The translations under genes and the position numbers were made by a program. A stretch of DNA of 64,000 nucleotides from Adenanthera pavonina (taxonomy: Eukaryota; Streptophyta; Magnoliopsida; Fabales; Fabaceae), in assembly GCA_026686845.1 (NCBI GenBank), contig JAIVEN010000022.1, positions 26,758,001-26,822,000 on the forward strand, in the 5' to 3' direction. This document shows, in pieces, positions 22,474-33,689 of this stretch. Position 1 is the stretch's first letter. Each line of letters starts with the position of its first letter. The notes beneath the pieces are model-generated. The model was not told the DNA's origin. It worked only from the letters and a program-made list of their open reading frames with translations, and ran no database searches.

Positions 22474-22754
22474 CTCAAATCCAAGAGTAATTAGCAGTCC
22501 CAAGTTCGGAATGACATATGAAGGTCCCCAACCATTTATTTCTTCTCATCAAGAAGTTGCCTGGAAATACTTCTGACGATAGCACTTTACACAGCTTGAC
22601 TTATTGACGAGGTCTTTGTCTATTGACGTAAGCAGATATGTCATGTAAGGAAATCAAGGCGAAGCTCTCCTGTTTGGAAAAGTCTCTTGGCTCCGTATTT
22701 GAGATGAGATTTTTTTACTTATTTTCTCATCTTGGAAAGCAAGAGACCGGAGAT
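22474..22754. promoter_or_regulatory. Shared divergent promoter of the two LRK10L genes
   Basis: 281 bp separate the start codons of the minus-strand and plus-strand kinase genes. The stretch holds three TTGAC cores (22596-22600, 22604-22608, 22623-22627), the first in the full W-box form TTGACT, which is bound by WRKY factors. It also holds three TGACG cores (22574-22578, 22605-22609, 22624-22628), which are bound by TGA-type bZIP factors. All fall within 55 bp. No convincing TATA box is visible for either direction. Both factor classes act in defence and salicylate responses; that this promoter responds to them is inference. Confidence 0.65.
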
Positions 22755-24908
22755 ATGGAAACCTCAACAGTAAACTCCTTCACCGTTTTCTTGTTGCTAA
22801 TTGCTGTGTTTTCAGAGACTGTAGGAAGCTGGAATAATAGCTGTCCAGAACCTGAAACAACATGTGGGGCCCTGCATATTCGGTTTCCTTTCCGAATAAT
22901 AGGACGCCAACCAGAACGGTGTGGGTATCCGGGGTTCGATTTACAATGTTCCTCTACCAATCATACAGTTCTTGAGCTCCCTCGGTCAGTCAAACTCCAT
23001 GTCAAAAATATTGATTACAAATCCCAAACCATTCAGTTATATGATCCTTCTGGCTGCCTCTTTAGGCAAGTCCGTCACCTCACTCCACTTCCATCCCATT
23101 TCCAGTTCATAACTCCGTATCTTTATAACTATACCTTTTTCAATTGCACTTCACCAAAAGATGGTAGTGAATTCATGTCAACCTGCCTGAGAAGCTCTAC
23201 CTATCAAGTGTATGCCTGCTGATATCGGAGAACTCCCCTTGTCATTTTGCAGCAAAATGTTTGACATTTCATCCATCCCATATGATATTTTTGGAGATGA
23301 TGACAACACTCTTCGTTTCAAGTGGTCTCATCCAATGTGTAAACATTGCGAATCAAAACAAAAAAGATGTGGATTCAAAAATAATAATACCAGTTATGAT
23401 ACTGCATGTTTCGAGAATCTTCACATGGGTAATTTGGATCTCTTGCATCTCGCTTTTCGATATATCTGTATGGAATTTAGATCATTTACATAACCCGACC
23501 ATAGCATGAATATCCATGAATATAATTCTCACTTACAATAAACATAAAAAATCACATGAACTTGTATATGCATTTAATTTCTTGACTCGTGTAGAGAGTT
23601 CTTCAAAAGAGAAGTCATCATTGTGTTAAATATTTATATAAGCATCCTTAGCTGACCAATTATGTTAATTTATTTTGCAGGTTCATCCAACAAATTTGCA
23701 ATTGCAGGTTAACTTTCAAATTGAACTCAGTATTTTCCTCGAAGGCAAATTATGGTTTTTGAAACTAAATCCGAGTTCTTATATATGCAGGACCAATCGT
23801 GGGATCATTTCTTCTAGTGGTGACTCTTGTTGTAGTTCATTACATCTACAACTCTTACAAATCACGAAAAGAAAGCCACGCAATAATTGAAAAGTTTTTG
23901 AAAGATTATAGAGCCCTCAAGCCCACCAGATATTCTTATGCTGAAATTAAGAGGATTACCAATCAATTTGAAGACAAGTTAGGGCAAGGTTCCTTTGGTA
24001 CTGTGTTCAAAGGAAACATTTCTTCCCAATTCAAGGTTGCAGTGAAAATCCTAGCTAATTCCGAAGGAAATGGTGAAGAGTTCATCACTGAAGTTGGAAC
24101 CATGGGTAAAATCCATCATGTTAACATTATTCGCTTAATTGGCTTCTGTGCAGATGGCTATAGAAGAGCACTTGTTTACGAGTACTTACCCAATGGTTCA
24201 TTGCAAAATTTCCTAAGTTCACCAGATAATAGGCAAAACTTCCTTGGTTGGAAAAAGTTACAAGACATTGCTTTAGGCATAGCCAAAGGAATTGAGTATC
24301 TTCATCAAGGGTGTGAGCAACGCATACTTCATTTTGATATCAAGCCTCATAATGTTTTACTCGATAGCGATTTCACTCCAAAAATATGTGATTTTGGACT
24401 AGCCAAATTGTGTTCCAAAGATAAAAGTATAGTGTCAATGACTACTGCCAGAGGAACTTTTGGCTACATTGCTCCAGAAGTTTTTTCTCGAAACTTTGGA
24501 AATGTGTCACACAAAGCAGATGTTTATAGTTATGGAATGTTGCTATTAGAAGTAATAGGAGGGAGGAGGATCACCAATGACACAAAAGAAAATGCCACTC
24601 ATATTTACTATCCTGAATGGATCTATGACATTTTAGAAGAAAGGGAGGACGTGAGAATTCATATTGAGGAAGAAGGAGATGCTAAAATTGCCAAAAAATT
24701 AGGAATAGTGGGACTTTGGTGTATCCAATGGCATGCAATGGATCGACCATCAATGCAAGTGGTGGTTCAAATGTTGGAAGGAAAAGAAGACAAATTATCT
24801 GTACCTCCGAATCCTTTTGATTCTGAAGGTCCTTCAACAAGAAAAAGGCCTAGTGTGCCTGCAAGACATCAAATACAAGGTTTAGAAATAATCCAGGAAG
24901 TAGAGTGA
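22755..24908 (+). CDS. LRK10L-1 type receptor-like kinase, three exons, frameshift in exon 1
   Basis: Exons: 22755-23428, 23681-23707 (27 nt) and 23791-24908, with GT/AG introns, both in phase 1. I chose the ATG at 22755 because a signal peptide follows directly; an upstream in-frame ATG at 22638 would add 39 residues and spoil it. Exon 1 encodes a GUB_WAK ectodomain (CGALHIRFPFRI, ERCGYPGFDLQC) and then a WAK-associated part (CKHCESKQKRCGF). Between 23211 and 23222 the frame is lost: the first frame meets TGA at 23220 while the rest of the ectodomain continues in the +1 frame from about 23212. Exon 3 encodes the transmembrane helix and a complete kinase: GQGSFG, VAVK, HFDIKPHN, DFGLAK and APE are all present. 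Either a recent pseudogene, an assembly error, or a gene now giving a short secreted ectodomain. Confidence 0.8.
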
Positions 24909-25680
24909 GAGTCAATAAATTGTCAAATATTAATTGGTCTGGTAGATTTGTAAGTTTCCATTTTGATGTGTTCTGTTCTGTGATACATAATACATATATA
25001 CCTAAGCCTTGTTAGCCCTTTTTATGATCTGTTCAAGTCATTCATTATTGTGCTTTGTCGTCAAAATCTATTGCCCATTACATAATACGTACTTATCAAT
25101 ACAACCAAGGAAAATTGAGTATGTGTTGTATCCCAAAATTCAGACGTGAATTCTACAGATACCAGCTGAGGAGCAGAACATAAGAAATTAAACTACTCAT
25201 GCCCTTAAATGCGAAAATTTATGAATCTTTAGAGCAGCACACACAAGGAAAAAAAATGATAGAAACTATATTTAATTTGGAGGCTTGATATCTCAAATAG
25301 ACTTATTGATCACTGTAATTATAACTCCTGCAAATCTTTATTATGTATAATTTTAAAAGCAAAATTGCAAAACACTCTCCTTAGAAATCACAACTACCCA
25401 AGAACCCTATGTACTACTCCATGGATAATTTTAGGCTCAGTGATACTCTAGTTACTTGATTGCAAGTATCCAATACCTCAATTACGCCCCCTTAGTATTC
25501 TAATTAGGCTTATTGGATTCCAAAACCATTACATAAAGGGTATTTTTATAGAAAACTCATAAACAAATCTTAATTTTATCCGAAATTCTAAACATTTCAA
25601 ATCCATTTAAAATCGAACTTTATGCTTAGGCTGATAAATATCTGTCCTTTTAACTAGAGTATTGGAAAAAATATTCACAA
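24909..25680. other. 3' flank of the plus-strand kinase gene, no gene
   Basis: AT-rich with no supported ORF. The first 100-150 bases are probably 3' UTR of the kinase gene. Nothing else is recognised. Confidence 0.5.
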
Positions 25681-25689
25681 CAAAAATAC

Positions 25690-26160
25690 CTACGGTATAT
25701 ATGCAGGGTTATCAGCTCAAAAATGACACTAACTGAAACTTAACATGCCTTTAAAATATATTGATGGTGAAATTAATTCTTTCTCCTTTCTCTTTTGAAT
25801 ACGCAATATTTTCCCTCAAAAAAACTTTCAAAACAACCTCAGTTTCACCCGTTCCTTTAAAATAGTAGAGCCAAATGAAATTGAAGCAGAGAAACTCCAC
25901 CGAAAGTTTCCAATACTGATTAGGTATGAGTTGCCGAGTTGTGGTTACTATGGTGTACACGTGGTCAACGAAAGGACTCGTACAATATCATCCTTGATTT
26001 CTTTTCAAAATACACACTTTGCATATTGACATCAAAACGAACATGGTTTTGGTTTACTGTTGGAAATTTGACCCAAAAAATGAAGTGATAGAAAAGTGAC
26101 CCAAAGCACTCAGTTGGCCTCATAATTTTTCATCCGATGATAGCATCATAGAGACCGGGA
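25690..26160 (+). repeat. Paralogous flank segment, copy 1
   Basis: Matches 32160-32600 in the same orientation: GACACTAACT(G)AAA(C)T, ATGAAATTGAAGCA(G/C)AGAA, GTTTCCAA, TGGTGTACACGT(G/C)GTCAACGAAAGGA and CATATTGACATCAAAAC. It has no supported coding capacity. The two copies flank the CACTA element on either side, so they may be part of the LRK10L-cluster duplication. Confidence 0.75.
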
Positions 26161-26785
26161 AGGATGATCTTGACTGTGTTATAGTCTTGGGTGAAGAAAT
26201 CTGAGAAGCAGTTTGGTTGAAAGAAAAATAGCCAAAGGAAATGGAAAGGTCTATCCTTTCCTTCAACAAGCACGTTTGGTGCTCTGATCGTGGGCATTGT
26301 TTGTTTCCTTAAGGAGAGGGAGCTCTTTCATTCATCTGACTGAAATGGGACTCCTTCGGCCCTTTTACTGTCAGGGAAAGAATAGGTTAAAGACCATCAT
26401 ACCCCTCGCATCGTAATATTAAAAGCTTATTATCATGGAGCAATGGGTATCTTTAAATTTGATAATTAAAATTATCTACATTATCTATATTATTACATTT
26501 TATTAATTTATTAATAATGATAACTAAAAATAATAATTTTAATATTTTTATTATAAAATAATAATAATTATAGCTACTTATTTTTTATTTTTTTATTCAA
26601 GATGTCTTAATCATTTATTCTACTTTCATTTTCCTTACATTTACATTTTTATTTTCATCCAACCAAATATAAATTTACCTATCAAAATATTTTCCCTCTC
26701 GTTGCATATACCAAATATCACTTTCATTTTCTTTCCATTCTATTTAGCTCCATTCCATTCTATTATGTTTCTTTTCCTCCTCCAC
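26161..26785. other. Gene-free AT-rich stretch
   Basis: No ORF. The right half (26590-26780) resembles in composition and motifs (TTTCATTTTC, CATTCTATT) the repeats in intron 1 of the kinase gene. It ends at the CACTA target site. Confidence 0.5.
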
Positions 26786-26809
26786 CACTACTACAAAAAA
26801 CACCATTTT

Positions 26810-27090
26810 ACGTCTGTTATTTTGGGCTTTTTATGGCTGTTCTTAAAGTGACGTAGAAGCTACAGACATAAAAAGTTTAGCATTTTACGTCTGTTAATTA
26901 ACAGCCATAAAAAGATAGCCTTTTATGGCTGTTTTTCATAAAACTGCCATAGAAAGGTCACCCTTCTACGGCTATTTTTTTGATAACAGCCGTAGAAAGG
27001 TCACCCTTCTATGGCTGTTTTTTAGCGAACAGCCGTAGAAAGGTCACTCTTCTATGGCTGTTTTTCCAATAACAGCCATAAATTGAAACT
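26810..27090. repeat. Left subterminal inverted-repeat array of the CACTA element
   Basis: Five or so successive units, each a short hairpin. One strand reads TTCTATGGCTGTTTTT and the next half reads AACAGCCGTAGAAAGG, with variants TACGTCTGTTA. Such subterminal repeats are the binding sites of the element's accessory DNA-binding protein in studied CACTA elements. The right end carries the same motif at about 30595, 31165, 31205, 31840 and 31890. Confidence 0.9.
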
Positions 27091-27299
27091 ATTTTTTTTT
27101 TATATTAATGCCTTATAACTATCCATTCCCAAACCTGTATTTACAGCCAAAATGTACAAAATAACAAAGCAATTTTTACAGCCAAAAAACTAACTAGCTT
27201 TTTTCATCATAATAGCTATATACAACATCTAACATATTGTTCTAAACTATTCCAATCAATTAAAACTAATCTATGTGATAACAAAATACACTCAAATGA

Positions 27300-27558
27300 A
27301 TCGAAAAAGAAATTCTGACCACATGTTCCGAATGTGGTCAATTTCTTGCTGGAGATACAGACTGTCATCATTGAAATACTGCAGGTTTAAGACTTTATCA
27401 ACACAACTCATATAGTAAGAAGTCATAAGGAAAAGAAACTAAGTTATAGATGATATAATTACCTTATCCAATGAGTCAACAACATTACCAGTAATTATGT
27501 CATACATTTCTCTCATAACATAGTAGCCATACTCTGTTCCCCTAGGTTGGCGGCGAAA
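27300..27558 (-). pseudogene. Remnant of Ulp1-like cysteine protease C-terminus
   Basis: Two exon-like pieces with good splice sites, 27558-27473 and from 27378 leftwards to a stop near 27300. The first encodes a segment with GTEYGYYVMREMYDI, the second YFNDDSLYLQQEIDHIRNMW. This matches the end of the Ulp1/C48 protease domain that many plant CACTA and Mutator-like elements carry. In active enzymes the residue before GYYVM is the catalytic cysteine; here it is tyrosine. The rest of the domain is missing. It is directly downstream of the transposase-associated fragment, so an internal deletion has joined the two. Confidence 0.65.
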
Positions 27559-27624
27559 CTAAAAATCAAAAAAGAAAATGAGAAAAATCAAAATACTTGG
27601 ATTAATTTCCTTTAAGGCTAGGAT

Positions 27625-28036
27625 AAAACTACATACGTACAAGCTTACTGCACCCCGGGTATAAAAGCTTATCTGCAGCATTGCACAAGCTATCATATAC
27701 ATGTGCTTGCTCAAAATACTCTACTCCTACATCACGGATCATATCCTCTATTTGATCATTGAAATCAACATCAACTTCCTCCTTTTCAAACACATTTGGA
27801 ATTTCTATTTCTCCATGACATAGACATTATGTATAGTTCTTATTGAACTCGAAACAAATTAGATGGTCTCTTATTTCTAAAATACTCAATCCCTTCCCAT
27901 TCAAACATTTTACACAAGGACAGTAAAACCTCCCATTATTATTAGGGACATTTCTTTTAGCAAATTTTAGAAACTGCTCAACCCCATTCTCATATTCATC
28001 ACTAGTCCTTCTAGTGTTTATTCAACTACGATCCAT
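27625..28036 (-). pseudogene. Transposase-associated domain (CACTA TNP2 N-terminus) remnant
   Basis: From an ATG at 28036 the frame begins MDRS and then meets a TGA at the place where this domain normally has tryptophan. It continues with SDEYENGVEQFLKFA and the zinc-binding-like CPCVKC block, then further cysteine/histidine residues (CLCHGE) and an acidic segment, to a stop near 27625. A second in-frame stop lies before CLCHGE. This is the N-terminal 'transposase-associated' domain of plant En/Spm transposases. The catalytic TNP2 part that should follow is absent. Confidence 0.8.
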
Positions 28037-28520
28037 CACTACCAATCTAAACATCCGTGAACAAACAAATCAAATTTGAAGTATAAATAATCCCAATGCA
28101 TATATAACCAATTGTATAAGGCAAATGGATAACCAAATCTCCAATCAATATAAATATTTAATTGAGCAGAAAACATATTCATTTCTATTTTAGAAGTTAT
28201 GCCCACATCATGCTTTTCGCGGGCCTCATTTTCATTCAAGATATGGGAGAAAGAACCAGATTCTCACAGCCCTCAATCTTAATTATGTAAGACCAGTCAA
28301 CAATCCAAGTAATGTAGGAAGATAATTTGGTTATTGAAGTAGACCCTATATCAAGGTTTGATAAATATATATAATATATTGTAGTCTACTTTTAATATTA
28401 TTTATAAATTATTAATTTTAACTTTTTTTTTACAAATATGAGAATACAATTACTAATGTAACTTACAGAAGTATTTACAAGCTAGAAGAGGAATGTACCT
28501 TTTGAGTCCTTTGGGGATAT

Positions 28521-28733
28521 TCAAATGTATATGGCTTTTATGCTAAAATAGAGGATGAACTTTGTCTCAGTTTGTTTAGAAAAGAAGACAAGTTCTGCTG
28601 TGTCTTTGGCAAACTGAAAGTCAGATATAATGGAAGTCATGTTAATGTCTATGTTTTTGGCCGATGAATTAAGCTTTATTATCCGTTCAAGTGCCAGAAA
28701 TGCATTATGCATGGATTTTGAATAGAAATGCAT
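28521..28733 (-). pseudogene. Coding-like fragment inside the CACTA element
   Basis: A 70-codon open stretch on the minus strand with protein-like composition, including ALERIIKLNSSAKNIDINM and DFQFAKDTAELVFF. It ends shortly before a good splice donor (AAAAG followed by GTACATTCC at about 28500). I do not recognise the protein. It may be a captured host exon or a poorly conserved part of the element's own second protein. Confidence 0.35.
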
Positions 28734-29976
28734 GCATGGTTCGTATCTTGAATTCTAAGGCCATGACATAGAAAAGTGACACTTGGAAACCCAATTCCTA
28801 ATCACATTTAAAAAATATTAAACTCGAAATGCTAATTGTCAGAGAATTTGTATTATGTGAAAATATAATTGCTCATTTAATCATGCTGAACCAATACAAA
28901 CAGTGCGAATAAATAGCCAGGGCCATGACATAAAAAAGTGACACTTGGCCATGAAGATAAGGATGAAGAGAATAGCACAAAGAAACATAATAAAAGACAG
29001 TAAATAAAAATGATATGGCGATGGCCAACTAGCAATTGGTGAGGTGGCATTAGTCAACTAATGACATGTTTTAACATCCATTATTGTTTTAACTAGACAA
29101 TGGAGGTATTATGAATCTTCAAATAATTACCCACGGCCTATTACTATTTTTTTTTGGACACCTTATTACTAGTTATTCACTTACTTTTATATCTATAATA
29201 ATGTATATGTGGCTACAAAGTTTTAGTTTCTTAGGAGTCCTGGCTTTATTTACTAAAAGACTACATATCTAATAACTAAACAATTATGATGACTGCCATA
29301 TTAACAACCACTAATCATAATCATTCTAGCATGGAAAATTGATATGAATCATGTAAGTTGTTACAATGCATTCAAAAGAATAAAAATATAGAAATAATAA
29401 AATATATTTTTTAAATAGAATAACTCTGCATGTAATGATTTATGTTTTTATCTTTCTATGAACTTTCATCTTAGAATGCTTCATGCTCACCCTTTTATTC
29501 ACGTGTCAGTGTTAGTGCTCAAAAATCAACTTCATTTCTCATTTCAAGTTGGAAAGCTTCATGCCAATCCTCTTATCTCGCTATCACCATATTATTTATG
29601 TATCTTTGTTTTTTGTCTCAGAAATAGAGATAAGGAAAGATAAATGGTTATGCAGCAAAATGAATAGTCCTCATCTTTAGTTCATGGGTAGTTTGAACAA
29701 CCGGTATAATATCAATCTTCAGTTTTCCTTATGCTCAAATATGAAGCCAGCTGTGTGCATAGAAAAAGAAAATGAACCCAGTTTTCACTTTCCAACTTTC
29801 TCCACTTGTAACATTCTTGAATGAATGAATATATATATATATATATATAACACCATCGTATATCTATAATATTTCTCCATCATTTATCAGTAGCAAACAT
29901 CAGGAAGGCCATGAACTAAACCAGTAAATACAGTATTTTTCTGAACTTTATATTAAAGCAAAATATGGAAACTCAC

Positions 29977-30072
29977 CTCGGTGCAAACCCGTACAACTTC
30001 TTCAACTGATTCCCCATACATATCTTTCTTTGAAAGCTTCTTCAAAAGATGGTTTCTGAACTTTTCTGTCTC
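29977..30072 (-). pseudogene. Exon-like fragment carried by the CACTA element
   Basis: 96 nt, phase 0 at both ends, bounded by a pyrimidine-rich acceptor ending TTCTCAG and a consensus donor GTGAGT. The 32 encoded residues, starting ETEKFRNHLLKKLSKKDMYG and ending VVRVCTE, look like a normal conserved protein segment and not like a transposase. I do not recognise the source. To its right (about 30360-30540) the minus strand has the look of a 5' leader. A captured host gene fragment is the simplest reading; it could also be an exon of the element's own second gene. Confidence 0.45.
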
Positions 30073-30599
30073 CTGAGAACAACAAAAAGAGGGGAGTGAA
30101 ACAACTTTTTTCACTAAATAGACATAGAGACCCAAAAAATAGAATAGACACCCACAACATCAGCAAATTCAAGAATTGGATCAAGAAATTTGTATTTGGT
30201 GGCTCTAGTAGAAGAGAAGGTATCGAAAATAGAGAATGAGCTGAACCAATGAACCTAGAAATGAAGGTAAAAAAAATGAAGCACCCAAAATGAAAATGCA
30301 AATGAAATGGAGAATGAGTACAACAAAACCCAAAATGAAAACGCAAAGCAAATGGAATCAAAATGAAATGGAAATGAAGTTACAGAGTAGGAAGGGAAGT
30401 GAACCAGTTAACTATCGAGCAACACACGCGAATCGGAATGACAACGAGACGTAGGGTTACTTGAGGGAGCTTCGAGCTTTGAGTGTCAAATTTCAGAGGA
30501 GCATTTGAGTAGTTGAGCCAAAAAAAAAAGGGATCCCGAAAATGAAATCGCGCCTAATGTTATTGACTGCGGGAAAATGATGTTGATGGTTTTCTACGG

Positions 30600-31940
30600 C
30601 TGTTTTTCATAAAACAGCCGTAGAAAGCATAATTTTTTATTTAAAAAATAAAAAAATTAATTTAGGAAATAGTAAATAAATATATAATTTTAATTTATAA
30701 TATTTCTAAAGCTATTTTATGAAAGACAACCATAAAAAGATTGACTAGTTACCTCTTTAAAAAATACATAAATCATATGAAAATAAGAACATTCTTTTTA
30801 ATTGAAAAATTTTCAATAGTTGCTTTTATTAAAAATAACCACCAAAACCTTCAAATTTTTTAATTTAAAACAATAAAACATTCTTTTTTTATTTAAAAAA
30901 GAAAATAAATATACAACATTTTCAATCTAAAACATCTTTTCTTTTAATTTAAAATAACCTTTAATTAAAAACCTTGACTTTATTTTATTTTTTAAAAATT
31001 AAAAAACTATTTTTATTTAAAAAAGAAAACAAACATTATCTTTTTTACCATTATTATTTAATAAATAACCACAAAATACTTCACTAATTATAACTATTTT
31101 TTAAAAAACCAATTAGAAAACTTGATTTTCATTTTTTAACTTAAAAATGTGTAATTGATCTTTCTATGGCTGTTTTTTGAAAAACAGCCCTAGAAAGGTA
31201 GGTTTCTATGGCTGTTTTTCAAAAAAAAAACCGTAGAAAGCATAATTTTTTATTTAAAAAATAAAAATATTTTTTAATTTAGGAAATAGCAAAAAATTAT
31301 AATTTTAATTTGCAATATTTCTATAGTTATTTTATAAAAGATAACCATAGAAAGCTTGATAAGTTACCTCCTTAAAAAATATATAGATCATATGAAAATA
31401 AGAACATTCTTTTTAATTGAAAAATTTTCAATAGCTGCTTTTATTAAAAATAACCAACAAAACCTTCAAATTTTTTAATTTAAAAAATAAAATATTCTTT
31501 TTTAATTTAAAAAATAAAATAAATACACAACATTTTTAATCTAAAACATCTTTTTTTTTTTAATTTAAAATAATTTTTAATTAAAAACCTTGACTTTATT
31601 TTATTTTTAAAAAATGAAAATACTATTTTTATTTAAAATAAATATATATTATCTTTTTTACCATTATTATTTAACAAATAGTCACAAAATATTTCACTAA
31701 TTACAACTATTTTTTAAAAATTAGATAGAAAACTTGATTTTTTTAATCTTACAATGAGCAAATATTAATCTTTCTACCATTGTTTTATTGAAAAATAATC
31801 GTAGAAAGCTTGAGGTTTTTTTTTTATTAAAATGAGACCTTTCTATGGCTGTTGTTGGAAAAACAGCCGTAAAAAGCTTCTATATACGTCTGTTTTTTAA
31901 CAAACAGTCGTAGAAAGCCTAAATATTATCCATTTATTTA
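30600..31940. repeat. Direct duplication in the right arm of the CACTA element
   Basis: A unit of about 610 bp is present twice. Markers are AAAATAAGAACATTC near 30781 and 31396, CAAAACCTTCAAATTTTTTAA near 30845 and 31458, and ACCATTATTATTTAA near 31040 and 31660. Each unit begins with the TATGGCTGTTTTT hairpin, so the duplication also multiplied the subterminal motif. Confidence 0.85.
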
Positions 31941-32159
31941 CAAAATTGCCACCACTCAACTTTTTATGTCTGTTTTTGTTTCAACAGACGTAAATAAAAG
32001 ACGTAAAATGGTTATTTTGTAGTAGTGCACAATTTACATTGTCAACCAAATTTTATCTTTATCCAAAATATTAAATATCTGTATTTCTGTTAAAAATCAA
32101 ATTCTACGCTCAAACTTCTGAATATGTCTAACAAAAACACATACCATAAGCAGATGTAG

Positions 32160-32600
32160 CAGCTTAGAAAGACACTAACTAAATTCAACATGCCTTGAAA
32201 ATTAATGGTGAAAATTATTACTCCTTGAATATAGGGTATATTGTCTCAAGAACTTTCAAAACAGCCTCACCTTTACTCGCTCCCTTCCAAGAGCCATATG
32301 AAATTGAAGCACAGAAGCTTCAACGAAAGTTTCCAAGAGAATTAGATTAGATATTAGCTGCTAATTGTGGTTGTTCTGGTGTACACGTCGTCAACGAAAG
32401 GAACTATACTATCAATATCCATGATTTCTTATCAAAATACACTGCATATTGACATCAAAACAAACATCATTTTCAGATTTTATGCAGCGATGACCAAAAA
32501 GAGAAGTAATGATGGAAAATTCACCAAGAAGCAGTTAATTGGCCTTCATTTTCTCATCCTCCTCTACTATATAATTACATCATAAAGACTGAGTCTATGC
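32160..32600 (+). repeat. Paralogous flank segment, copy 2
   Basis: Counterpart of 25690-26160 (see there). To its right, three short related segments lie at about 32635-32690, 32945-33000 and 33390-33425, each with a GACT(C/T)...TTTCTGGAAAC-like core. The same core occurs in the leader of the intact minus-strand kinase gene (22540-22570, TTGCCTGGAAATAC). These may be remains of promoter regions of lost LRK10L copies; that reading is tentative. Confidence 0.6.
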
Positions 32601-33195
32601 TACAAGTCTCATTCCAAAAGGACCACTAAGTCCAATAATTTACTTTCGACTATGACTCACAGGTTTCCTGGAAACTGAGACCCATTTTACACTAAATAAT
32701 GTGCCTGCAAGACTTTTACTTCGTCTTTTGAAAATAATACAATACAAATTAAATAATGATTTCTTTACTTGTTCAATGTAACTATCGCTCATTGTTGATA
32801 ATTTCTCACTTGTACAAATAAAAAATTGGTCATATTTTTATAGAAATGATATAGATTAAGATTTCAGACAAAGAATATTACACATACAGTTATTAAAAGG
32901 GTGGAAATTTGAGTATAAGTGATTCAGCACATGCAAAAGGACCTCCTCAGTTAGCTCCAACCATTTATTTTAGACTTTGATGAGCTTCCTGGAAACAGAC
33001 TGATTTTATTTTTATTTTCATGAATATCTTACGCAAAAGACTTTATTTATTTATTTATAGATGATTACTTTGCTAAAAAACGAATAAGCACGGAAACAAG
33101 CGCGTAGACGGGCTTCACGTTTCCTTTCAACGCAAAACGATTGAATACCTTCAAGTCCGACTCCAAAAAGTCGGCTAACCCCAAGCATTTCTTTC

Positions 33196-33373
33196 CTTCT
33201 TCCGTTTTTTTTTTTGTGAGAAAAGGGGAATATATGCTATTAAAATTAATCAAAGAGTACAAAAGGCGCTAGCCTAACAAAAACAAGCCAGAGCAGCCAA
33301 AGAAGACAAGGAGAAAGGAACCAACAAGCAAAGTTTAAGTTACAAAATTGTTATCAGCATTGCAAAATGACTG
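33196..33373 (-). mobile_element. 5'-truncated LINE insertion, 178 bp
   Basis: The insertion is flanked by a perfect 17-bp direct repeat (33179-33195 and 33374-33390, reading ACCCCAAGCATTTCTTT). Near its left end lies a T run (the A tail on the minus strand) followed by sequence typical of the end of plant L1-type elements. Only the 3' terminus of the element was inserted. Confidence 0.85.
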
Positions 33374-33689
33374 ACCCCAAGCATTTCTTTAACTTTAAAG
33401 ACTCACGAGATTTCTGGAAACAAGAAGAACATTCATGTCGAGGATGAATCAGCTGACTGGTTTGTGATGAAGGTTATAATTCTAGTTACCAATCTCAAAA
33501 TAGACAGTGGGAAAAAAAATCTCAAAATAGACTGATGCAACATCTAGTACATTTGAGCCACAATTTAATTAATAGTAGTAACATACTTTGTTCAGAAGTA
33601 GGAACCGCGGCAATTGCTGCAGTTCACAAAATTTCAATCTTGGCAAATTGCTGCGGCTTTTTATTTTGAACTAGGCAATGGTTTTTGGA

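Larger units (their letters stand above)
26786..32027 (-). mobile_element. CACTA (En/Spm) transposon, 5.24 kb, non-autonomous
   Basis: Starts CACTACTACAAAAAA at 26786 and ends TTTTGTAGTAGTG at 32027. The inverted ends also share the outer ACGTAAAATGG motif. Both ends are flanked by the 3-bp direct repeat CAC (26783-26785 and 32028-32030), as expected for CACTA transposases. Both subterminal regions carry many inverted repeats of the type CTATGGCTG...CAGCC(G/A)TAGAAAG. Inside are broken parts of the element's proteins on the minus strand, coding-like fragments and a direct duplication. No intact transposase (TNP2) catalytic region is present, so any movement needed help from another copy. Confidence 0.95.

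Noticed and set aside
22638..22754. Upstream in-frame ATG as true start of the plus-strand kinase
   Set aside because: It would put 39 residues before the signal peptide and would lie inside the likely promoter and leader; the ATG at 22755 fits better.
32367..32585. 72-codon ORF in the flank repeat
   Set aside because: The homologous segment at 25690-26160 does not keep the frame open.
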